A stretch of DNA of 11,600 nt from Methylorubrum extorquens (lineage in GTDB: Bacteria; Pseudomonadota; Alphaproteobacteria; Rhizobiales; Beijerinckiaceae), in NCBI GenBank assembly GCA_019695455.1, contig JAEUAC010000380.1, positions 1-11,600 of the forward strand. Direction: 5' to 3'. A program made the translations under genes and the position numbers. The notes beneath the pieces are model-generated. The model made no database searches and had not been told where the DNA came from. It saw only the letters and a program-made list of their open reading frames with translations. This document shows positions 1 through 6,362 of this stretch, piece after piece. Position 1 is the first letter of the stretch, and each line of letters opens with the position of its first letter.

Positions 1-1
1 G

Positions 2-1075
2 GTCGGGGAGCCGGACGCCATCCTGGTGCGCCCCGAGACCGTCGTCGTGTTCGACAGCCTGAAGGACGAGATCGCGATCGTCCGGACCGTGCGGCCGGCG
101 GCCCCCGGGCCCGGCCCGGAGGCGTTCGAGGCCGCCCGGGACGCCGTCGAGGCGACGATGGCGCATCTCGACGCGCCGCTCGCCGGGAGCGACATGCGCC
201 ACCCCGGGCCGGCCGAGCTGCCGGCACCGGTCTCGAACCTTCCTCCGGGCCGCTACGAGGCCATGGTGGCGCGGGCGAAGGAGTACATCCTCGCCGGCGA
301 CATCTTCCAGGTGGTGCTCTCGCAGCGCTACGAGGCCCCCTTCCCGCTTCCCGCCTCGCAGCTCTACCGGGCGCTCCGCCGCACCAATCCGGCGCCCTTC
401 CTCTGCTTCCTCGACTTCGAGCGCTTCCAGATCGTCTGCTCGAGCCCCGAGATCCTGGTCCGCGTGCGCGACGGTCGCGTCACCGTGCGGCCGATCGCCG
501 GCACCCGCCCGCGCGGCGCCACGCCGGAGGCCGACCGGCGCCTCGCCGAGGAGCTGCTGGCGGACCCGAAGGAGCGGGCGGAGCACCTGATGCTCCTCGA
601 TCTCGGGCGCAACGACGTCGGCCGGGTCGCGACCCTCGGCTCGGTCGCGGTGACGGACAGCTTCTTCGTCGAGCGCTACAGCCACGTCATGCACATCGTG
701 TCGAACGTCGAGGGCGACCTGCGGCCGGACCGCGACGCGCTCGACGCGCTGGCGGCCGGGTTCCCGGCCGGCACCGTGTCCGGCGCGCCGAAGGTGCGCG
801 CCATGCAGATCATCGACGAGCTCGAGCCGGACGGGCGCGGCCCCTATGCGGGCTGCATCGGCTATTTCGGCGCGGACGGGCAGATGGATTCCTGCATCGT
901 CCTGCGGACCGCGGTCGTGAAGGACGGCCGGATGGTCGTGCAGGCGGGCGCCGGCATCGTCCACGATTCCGATCCGGTCTCCGAGGCGCTGGAATGCGAG
1001 AACAAGGCGAAGGCGCTCTTCCGGGCGGCCGCAGAGGCGATGCGGCTCGCGACCGAGCCCCGCCGGGGCCAGTAG
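2..1075 (+). CDS. trpE: Anthranilate synthase component I, C-terminal part (5' end outside window)
   Basis: The enzyme converts chorismate plus ammonia or glutamine to anthranilate, the first committed step of tryptophan synthesis, in the cytoplasm, usually with a TrpG amidotransferase partner. The open frame runs in from the left edge. The GTG at 26 is internal, because in-frame coding continues upstream of it, so about 357 residues of a protein usually near 500 are present. The chorismate-binding domain fills the second half. Visible signatures are AGTRPRG (497-517), LDLGRNDVGR (near 600-627), FPAGTVSGAPK (761-793), a GPYAGCIGYF stretch (about 840-870), and the terminal QAGAGIV and ENKAKAL segments. 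The SGAPK motif and the GRNDVGR context favour TrpE over para-aminobenzoate synthase PabB, although these paralogues are similar. The missing N-terminal domain prevents a check of the tryptophan feedback site. The gene ends 4 bp from the stop of the convergent response regulator gene. Confidence 0.93.
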   Translation, partial: VGEPDAILVRPETVVVFDSLKDEIAIVRTVRPAAPGPGPEAFEAARDAVEATMAHLDAPLAGSDMRHPGPAELPAPVSNLPPGRYEAMVARAKEYILAGDIFQVVLSQRYEAPFPLPASQLYRALRRTNPAPFLCFLDFERFQIVCSSPEILVRVRDGRVTVRPIAGTRPRGATPEADRRLAEELLADPKERAEHLMLLDLGRNDVGRVATLGSVAVTDSFFVERYSHVMHIVSNVEGDLRPDRDALDALAAGFPAGTVSGAPKVRAMQIIDELEPDGRGPYAGCIGYFGADGQMDSCIVLRTAVVKDGRMVVQAGAGIVHDSDPVSEALECENKAKALFRAAAEAMRLATEPRRGQ

Positions 1076-1079
1076 GCGC

Positions 1080-1457
1080 TCAGGCCGCCATGCGCCGCAT
1101 CGTGGCCATGACGGTCCGCCGGTCGTAGGGCTTCTCGAAGAACACGCCCCGCTCCGGCAGCGAGAGGTCGGCCATCCGGTGGTGGCCCGAGGTCACGATC
1201 AGCTCGACCGGCGGCCACCGTCCGCGGATCGCGGCCGCGAGCTTCATGCCGTCCATCGAGCCCGGCATGTCGACGTCCGTGAAGACGATCCGGATGTCCG
1301 TCCGCACCTCCAGGATGGCGAGGGCCTCGTCGGCGTTGGCCGCCTCCATCACGTCGAAGCCGGCCTCCTCGGCCAGGTCGGCGGCCATCATGCGCAGCAA
1401 CGGCTCGTCCTCGACGACCAGCACCACGGCCCTGCGGCCTGGTCTCGGGGGAATCAT
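1080..1457 (-). CDS. Single-domain response regulator (receiver only)
   Basis: This 125-residue protein is a stand-alone receiver domain that should accept a phosphoryl group from a histidine kinase in the cytoplasm. The acidic pocket is E16-D17, the phospho-acceptor is D61 in the FTDVDMPG segment, the conserved Thr/Ser is T89-S90, and the conserved Lys is K109 in FFEKPYD. No DNA-binding or enzymatic output domain follows, so it probably acts by protein contact or as a phosphate sink. The start is the ATG at 1457. It overlaps the kinase stop as ATGA and has no clear Shine-Dalgarno sequence of its own, which points to translational coupling. The GHHRMADLSLPERG stretch matches the style of small receivers found beside HWE kinases in Methylobacterium-like genomes (from memory). 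The kinase upstream is its most likely partner. Confidence 0.9.
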   Translation of the reverse strand: MIPPRPGRRAVVLVVEDEPLLRMMAADLAEEAGFDVMEAANADEALAILEVRTDIRIVFTDVDMPGSMDGMKLAAAIRGRWPPVELIVTSGHHRMADLSLPERGVFFEKPYDRRTVMATMRRMAA

Positions 1458-2584
1458 GACAAGGCAACCGCGGAGAGGGCAGACCGGAACTCGGCCACGA
1501 AACCAGAGTCCGGATAACGAATCGTGACCCCGCCCGTTCCGGCGAGCCCGAGCCGGATCAGCCGCGTGCCGAACCCCGTCCTGGACGGCTCCGCCGGCGG
1601 GGGGCCGCCCGTCTCCCGCCACGTCAGCACGAAGTCCTCGCCGTCGGGGCCCGGCTCGCGGCGCCAGGACAGGTCCACCGTGCCGCCGTCGGCCGAGAGC
1701 GCCCCGTACTTGGTCGCGTTGGTGGCGAGCTCGTGCAGGACGAGCGAGGTCGACAGCGTCGCCCGCGAGCCGAACTGGACGTCGGGCCCCGCGATGGCGA
1801 TGCGGCTCTCGCCGGTGAGCGACAGGACGCGCTCCGCGATCGCCCGCATGGGCGCGCTCGCCCAGTTCTCCTGCAGGAGGACGTCGTGCGCGCGGCCGAG
1901 CGCGATGAGGCGCCGCTCGAAGGTCTCGACGGCGGACCGCTCCGTCACGCCCTTCAGGGTCTGGCCGGCGACGGATTGCACGATGGCGAGCGTGTTCTTC
2001 AGGCGGTGGCCGAGCTCCTGGATCAGGATGCTCCGCCGCTCCTCGGCCCGGTCGCGCTCGGCGAGCGCCCGGCGCAGCTCGAGCTGCTTCATGACCTGGC
2101 GGGCGAGGACGCGCAGCGCCTGCTGCTGGAGGTCGGTCAGGCGACGCGGCTGGAAGTCGAGCACGCAGACGGTGCCGATCGGCAGCCCCTCCTCCGTCCT
2201 GAGGAGCGCGCCCGCATAGAAGCGCAGGCTCGGCGCTCCGGTGACGAGCGGATTGCACTCGAACCGCGGATCCTTGGTGGCGTCCGGCACGAGCAGGAAC
2301 TCCTCCTCCAGGATCGCCTTGGCGCAGAAGGAGGAGGCGAGCGGGGTCTCGCGCACGCCGAGCCCCACCTCGGCCTTGAAGAACTGCCGCCCGTCCCCGA
2401 TCAGGTTCACGACCCCGATGGGCGTCCCGCAGAGCGCGGAGGCCAGCGCCGCCACGTCGTCGAAGTCGCGCTCGCGCGGCGTGTCGAGGATGTCGTAGCT
2501 GGCGAGCGCGGCGAGACGGAGCGCCTCGTCGTAGGGCGGCGGCGGGATCGGCCGAAGGCCGGGCGTCGAGAGGTGGGACGACAT
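1454..2584 (-). CDS. GAF-domain HWE-family sensor histidine kinase
   Basis: This is a soluble sensor kinase of 376 residues with no membrane segment, so it should sense a cytoplasmic signal. A GAF domain covers about residues 24-170. It opens with the ALASYDILDTPRERDFDD lead-in and contains SSFCAKAI, with C87, and GTVCVLD. An HWE kinase core follows: the phospho-acceptor H193 in ELGHRLKNTLA, the N-box LHELATNATKYGAL with N289, the W322-R-E motif that helps name the family, and the glycine box GFGTRLI near 337-343. The start at 2584 is an ATG preceded by GGAG with 5 nt spacing, and it gives a clean family N-terminus. The gene is 83 bp downstream of the ABC transporter and overlaps the receiver gene by 4 bp (ATGA). 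The GAF ligand cannot be read from sequence. C87 could be a redox site or merely a conserved buried residue. Confidence 0.9.
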   Translation of the reverse strand: MSSHLSTPGLRPIPPPPYDEALRLAALASYDILDTPRERDFDDVAALASALCGTPIGVVNLIGDGRQFFKAEVGLGVRETPLASSFCAKAILEEEFLLVPDATKDPRFECNPLVTGAPSLRFYAGALLRTEEGLPIGTVCVLDFQPRRLTDLQQQALRVLARQVMKQLELRRALAERDRAEERRSILIQELGHRLKNTLAIVQSVAGQTLKGVTERSAVETFERRLIALGRAHDVLLQENWASAPMRAIAERVLSLTGESRIAIAGPDVQFGSRATLSTSLVLHELATNATKYGALSADGGTVDLSWRREPGPDGEDFVLTWRETGGPPPAEPSRTGFGTRLIRLGLAGTGGVTIRYPDSGFVAEFRSALSAVALS

Positions 2585-2621
2585 GGTGGCTCCGGCCGGA
2601 TGGTCCGCTCGCGTGCTGGAC

Positions 2622-2659
2622 GACGAGGATCGAGGGAGAGGCAGCAATCGTGCCTCGTC
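2622..2659. repeat. Inverted repeat in the gap between the ABC gene and the kinase gene
   Basis: GACGAGG (2622-2628) and CCTCGTC (2653-2659) are perfect 7-bp arms separated by 24 nt, lying in the 83-bp gap after the ABC transporter stop. An RNA hairpin here could weakly separate the iron operon from the kinase-regulator pair. There is no T-tract on either strand, so a standard intrinsic terminator is not supported, and the long loop makes chance pairing plausible. No good promoter is visible in the gap either. Confidence 0.25.
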
Positions 2660-2667
2660 AAGCGGCG

Positions 2668-4392
2668 TCAGCCCGCAAGCCGGTCGAACTGGGCCGCGTG
2701 CAGGCGCTCGTAGAGCCCGCCGGCCGCCAGGAGCTCCTGATGGCGGCCCTGCTCGGCCACGCCGCCGCGATCCACCACGACGATCCGGTCGGCCCCCCGG
2801 ATGGTCGCGAGCCGGTGCGCGATGACCAGCGTGGTGCGCCCGGCCGACAGCTCGGCGAGCGAATCCTGGATCGCGCGTTCGGTCTCCGTGTCGAGCGCGG
2901 AGGTCGCCTCGTCCAGGATCAGGATCGGCGGGTTCTTGAGGAACATGCGGGCGATGGCGAGGCGCTGCTTCTGCCCGCCCGAGAGCTTGACGCCCCGCTC
3001 GCCCACGACCGTGTCGAGACCGTCCGGCAGCGCCGCGATGACGTCGTCCAGCCGCGCCCGCCGGATCGCCTCGCGGATGCTCGCCTCGTCGGCGTCGAGC
3101 CGGCCATAGGCCACGTTCTCGCGCACGCTGCCCGCGAACAGGAACACGTCCTGCTGGACGATGCCGATCCGGGCCCGGAGCGACGCCATGGTCAGGTCGC
3201 GGATGTCGCTCCCGTCGACCGTGATGCGCCCGCCTTCGACGTCGTAGAAGCGGGGCAGGAGCGAGCAGAGCGTCGTCTTGCCCGCCCCCGACGGGCCGAC
3301 GAAGGCGACCGTCTCGCCGGCCGCGATCCGCAGGTCGACGCCGTCGAGCACCGGGCGGCCGGGCTCGTAGCCGAAGCGCACGCCCTCGAAGGCGATGTCG
3401 CCCCGGAGCCGTCCGGCCTCGCGGGCGTCCGGGCGGTCGACGATGTCCGGCTCCGTGTCCAGGAGCTCGCAATAGCGGCGGAAGCCGGCGACGCCCTTCG
3501 GATAGATCTCCAGGATGGCGTTGATCTTCTCGATGGGCCGGAAGAACACGCCGACGAGCAGCAGGAAGCCGACGAAGCCGCCCGGCGTGAGCTCGCCCCG
3601 GGTGACGAAGTAGCTGCCCGCCACCATGACGACGAGCTGGATGAGGCGCATCGACAGGTAGGAGAGCGACACGCTCGCCGTCATGACCCGGTAGGCCTCG
3701 AGCTTGGCCGCCTTGTAGCCGGCGTTGTCGCGCGCGAAGAGGCGCCGCTCGTGCTCCTCGTTGGCGAAGGCCTTCACGACCCGGATGCCGCCGACGTTCT
3801 CCTCGATCCGGGCGTTGAACGCCCCGACCCGGCCGAACTGGGCCTGCCAGTTGCGCGTCATGCGGCCGCCGTAGCGGCTCGTGATCCAGCCCGCGAAGGG
3901 CACGATCAGGGCCGTGATGACGGCGAGCACGGGATGCACGGCCAGCATGAGCGCGAAGGCGCCCGCGAACGTCATGACGGCGATGAACAGGTCCTCGGGA
4001 CCGTGATGCGCCACCTCGCCGATCTCCTCGAGGTCCTTCGTGACGCGGGCGACGAGGTGGCCGGTCTTCTGCCCGTCGAAGAAGCGGAAGGAGAGCTTCT
4101 GCAGGTGGTCGAAGGCGCGGCGGCGCATCTCCGTCTCGATGTTGATGCCGAGGACGTGCCCCCAGTAGTTCACGACGACCATGAGGCCCGTGTTGGCCAC
4201 GTAGATCGCGAGGAGCACGACGGAGGCCGCCACGATGAGCGGCCAGTCCTGCCCGGGCAGGAGCCGGTCCACGAACAGCTTCACGGCCATGGGGAAGCCG
4301 AGTTCCAGCAGGCCCGACAGGACCGCGCAGGAGAAGTCGAGCAGGAAGAGCCCGCGATGGGGCCGGTAATAGGCGAAGAAGCGTGACAGCAT
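2668..4392 (-). CDS. ABC half-transporter, exporter fold (fused permease and ATPase)
   Basis: This 574-residue protein has an N-terminal transmembrane domain (about 1-310, with hydrophobic segments near 15-40, 52-75, 135-170 and 250-285) and a C-terminal ATPase. The ATPase has Walker A GPSGAGKT (366-373), Q-loop glutamine near 413-414, signature LSGGQ (470-474), Walker B LILDE (491-495) and switch histidine H526. All catalytic residues are intact and it should work as a homodimer. Exporter-fold half-transporters (MsbA, Sav1866 type) usually export lipids, drugs or peptides, but mycobacterial IrtAB and Yersinia YbtPQ of this fold import siderophores. It starts 15 bp after the siderophore-interacting protein and is last in the iron operon, so a role in siderophore import or in chelator recycling is inferred. 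The ATG start at 4392 has GAGG 13 nt upstream, rather far. Direction of transport cannot be decided from sequence. Confidence 0.9.
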   Translation of the reverse strand: MLSRFFAYYRPHRGLFLLDFSCAVLSGLLELGFPMAVKLFVDRLLPGQDWPLIVAASVVLLAIYVANTGLMVVVNYWGHVLGINIETEMRRRAFDHLQKLSFRFFDGQKTGHLVARVTKDLEEIGEVAHHGPEDLFIAVMTFAGAFALMLAVHPVLAVITALIVPFAGWITSRYGGRMTRNWQAQFGRVGAFNARIEENVGGIRVVKAFANEEHERRLFARDNAGYKAAKLEAYRVMTASVSLSYLSMRLIQLVVMVAGSYFVTRGELTPGGFVGFLLLVGVFFRPIEKINAILEIYPKGVAGFRRYCELLDTEPDIVDRPDAREAGRLRGDIAFEGVRFGYEPGRPVLDGVDLRIAAGETVAFVGPSGAGKTTLCSLLPRFYDVEGGRITVDGSDIRDLTMASLRARIGIVQQDVFLFAGSVRENVAYGRLDADEASIREAIRRARLDDVIAALPDGLDTVVGERGVKLSGGQKQRLAIARMFLKNPPILILDEATSALDTETERAIQDSLAELSAGRTTLVIAHRLATIRGADRIVVVDRGGVAEQGRHQELLAAGGLYERLHAAQFDRLAG

Positions 4393-4397
4393 GGCGA

Positions 4398-4410
4398 TGA
4401 GGCCGCCTCA
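4398..4410. repeat. Perfect 13-bp palindrome at the SIP/ABC junction
   Basis: On the + strand the sequence is TGAGGC-C-GCCTCA, two 6-bp arms around one base. It includes the stop codon of the siderophore-interacting protein gene and the GAGG that would serve as ribosome-binding site for the ABC gene. The one-base loop cannot form a hairpin as drawn. It could be a protein-binding site, but its two functional constraints (stop and Shine-Dalgarno) may explain it by chance. Confidence 0.3.
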
Positions 4411-5103
4411 GGCGACGTAGCTGAAGCCGCCCTCGGGACGGCCGAGCTTCCAGTAGTTGAGCACCTGGCAGCGCTCGGCCGGCAGGTCGCGCTCCGAGCG
4501 CGCGTGCCGCCGTATAGCACGGGCGATCTCCGCTTCGGCACCCGCGAAGAGCAGGAGGTCGCCGGCGGGCCATGCGTCCCGCACGGCCTCCGCCAGCCGG
4601 CTCGGCGCGCCGTCCGGGCGGATCAGCCACTCGATCGCCGGGATCGGCAGCCGCTCGGACGCGTCCGGGACCTCGACGAAGGCGGCGACGGCCGGCCCGG
4701 GCGGCAGCGTCTCCAGGATCTGGGCGATGGCGGGCAGCGCCGTGTGGTCCCCCGCCAGGAGATAGGCCGGCGCGGGCGTGGCCGGCATGAAGCCCGGGCC
4801 GCCGAGAGACACCCGGTCGCCCGGCCGGGCCGCGGCCGCGAAGGCGGATCCCGGCGCGTCGCCCGGGTGCAGGACCATGTCCACCTCGATCTCGGGGGCG
4901 GCCGGCCGGGCACGCCGGATCGAGTAGGTCCGCACGCAGGCGCGGCCGTCCGGCCCGGGGAGCCGGAGCTTCAGGTAGGGCCCGAGCGTGCCCTCGGGCG
5001 TGTGGAAGGCCGCCATGTCGGGCCCGCCGAGGACGAGCCGGCGCAGGCGCGGCGTCGGCGCCTCGACGCGCAGCACGATCCCCTCGCGGACGGGCCTGAT
5101 CAC
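4408..5103 (-). CDS. Siderophore-interacting protein (SIP family flavin-dependent ferric reductase)
   Basis: SIP-family proteins (ViuB, YqjH, FscN type) are cytoplasmic FAD enzymes that reduce ferric iron in an imported siderophore with NAD(P)H or ferredoxin, so that Fe(II) is released. This 231-residue copy shows the FAD-binding barrel with RTYSIR (58-63), a mid-protein AGDHTALPAI segment (about 117-126), and the diagnostic C-terminal stretch from AGAEAEIARAIRRH to CQVLNYWKLGRPEGG (about 188-226), including the NYW..G element of the family. The length is slightly below the common 240-280 residues. The start is the GTG at 5103, whose GTGA overlaps the stop of the MFS gene. There is no Shine-Dalgarno sequence, so translation is probably coupled. 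Its place between permease and ABC transporter supports ferric-siderophore reduction as its role. Confidence 0.92.
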   Translation of the reverse strand: MIRPVREGIVLRVEAPTPRLRRLVLGGPDMAAFHTPEGTLGPYLKLRLPGPDGRACVRTYSIRRARPAAPEIEVDMVLHPGDAPGSAFAAAARPGDRVSLGGPGFMPATPAPAYLLAGDHTALPAIAQILETLPPGPAVAAFVEVPDASERLPIPAIEWLIRPDGAPSRLAEAVRDAWPAGDLLLFAGAEAEIARAIRRHARSERDLPAERCQVLNYWKLGRPEGGFSYVA

Positions 5104-6362
5104 GGGCGGGCCGTCGCGCTGGGCTCGGGCCGCTCCGCGAGCGAACGCCGGATGGCGACCCGCAGGGCCCAGAACGCCGCGACGTAGACGGGCACGGCGA
5201 GCGCGAAGAAGCCGGCCCAGCCGGTCGCGCCCGCGAGCGCCGGGCCGCCGACCCGCACGGGCATGGAGGCGAAGAACGCCGCCCCGAAGAGGAGCGCGTA
5301 GTCGGTCGCGGCACGAGGGCCTTCGGCCCAGCGGTAGAGCATGTTGAAGACGGGGACGCCGAGCGCGGTGGAGAAGAGGTAGCCCGCGAGCGTCGCGCCG
5401 ACGGCGAGCGATGGCAAGCGGAGCCCGAGCGCCACCGCCATCGCGCCCCCCGCGAGCGCGAGCCCCGCGGCGCCGACCGTGACGAGGGGCACCGTGCCGT
5501 AGCGCCGCACGAGGAGGCCGGCCGCGAGCGACATGCCGAAATTGATGATCGGCAGCGCCGTCCCGCTGACGAGGCTCGCCTCCGCGAGCGTCAGGCCGAG
5601 ATCGACGAGGGCGAGGCCGTTGAAGCCGGAGATCGCCTGCAGGGCGGCGAAGTAGGCGCCGAGGACGAGGACGTGGCCGCCGACCGCGCGCAGCCGCGCG
5701 AGCCGCCCGCCGGGCCGTTCGACGATCGCGTCCGGTCGCCGGAGCCGGCGCTCGGGGTAGAGGAGGATCGGCAGGACGCAGACGGCCGCGAGCGCCGCCA
5801 GGGCCAGGACGACGGGCGACCAGCCGAGGCGCTCGGCCGAGCCCGCGAGGAGGCCCGCGCCCACGAGCCCGCCGGCCGAGGCGCCGCAGAACTTCGCCGT
5901 CGAGACGAGGACGCGCTCGGCCGGCGCGACGGTCTCCACGACCAGCGCCTCGAGCGAGACGTCCATCGTGGCCGTGCAGGCGCAGATCGCGGTGCCGAGC
6001 GCGAACAGCGCGGCGAGCGGCGCGGTCTCGGCGGCCGCGAGCCCGAGGAGCAGGAGGACGGACAGCGCCTGGGCGGCGACGATCCATCCGATCCGGTGCG
6101 GCAGGAGGGGGAGGCGCGTCCGGTCGAGCGTCCCGGCCCACAGGAAGGTGAGGCCGAGCGGCAGGTTCATGGCCTGGAGGAGGCCGACCTCCGCCAGGGA
6201 GACGCCGCGCGCCCGCAGGATCAGGGGCGCGCCCCCGGCCAGGAATCCGAAGACGGCGCCGAAGCTCACGTAGAGGCCGAAGAACGGGACCAGCGACCGG
6301 AGCCGCGGCCGCCACGGGGCCGCGGCGCCGGCGGGCCCGGCGCCCGCCTCCCCGGCGCTCAC
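5100..6362 (-). CDS. MFS transporter, RhtX/FptX/AmpG-like siderophore permease
   Basis: This 420-residue integral membrane protein has about twelve hydrophobic segments and no cofactor domain, as in the major facilitator superfamily. The LPLGLTFLWAGTLDR stretch (residues 67-81) and the CTATMDVSLEALVVE stretch (129-143) resemble signatures of AmpG and of the siderophore permeases RhtX (rhizobactin) and FptX (pyochelin), which carry substrates into the cytoplasm without an ABC system. Position directly after a TonB-dependent siderophore receptor and before a SIP reductase supports inner-membrane uptake of a ferric siderophore. The start is the GTG at 6362, forming GTGA with the receptor stop. 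A longer frame to 6485 would only overlap the receptor and adds a non-membrane, arginine-rich tail. The substrate is not identifiable. A muropeptide role like AmpG is a less likely alternative in this setting. Confidence 0.82.
   Translation of the reverse strand: MSAGEAGAGPAGAAAPWRPRLRSLVPFFGLYVSFGAVFGFLAGGAPLILRARGVSLAEVGLLQAMNLPLGLTFLWAGTLDRTRLPLLPHRIGWIVAAQALSVLLLLGLAAAETAPLAALFALGTAICACTATMDVSLEALVVETVAPAERVLVSTAKFCGASAGGLVGAGLLAGSAERLGWSPVVLALAALAAVCVLPILLYPERRLRRPDAIVERPGGRLARLRAVGGHVLVLGAYFAALQAISGFNGLALVDLGLTLAEASLVSGTALPIINFGMSLAAGLLVRRYGTVPLVTVGAAGLALAGGAMAVALGLRLPSLAVGATLAGYLFSTALGVPVFNMLYRWAEGPRAATDYALLFGAAFFASMPVRVGGPALAGATGWAGFFALAVPVYVAAFWALRVAIRRSLAERPEPSATARP

Noticed and set aside
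2650..4386. A 578-codon open frame on the + strand opposite the ABC transporter
   Set aside because: Its translation is rich in Asp, Glu, Arg, His and Ala with no domain signature, while the - strand frame has every ABC motif. It is a by-product of third-position GC bias.
2585..5314. Upstream extension of the kinase frame giving a 1286-residue protein
   Set aside because: The extension is out-of-frame reading of the ABC, SIP and MFS genes, with arginine- and proline-rich nonsense. The kinase starts at the ATG at 2584, with GGAG nearby.
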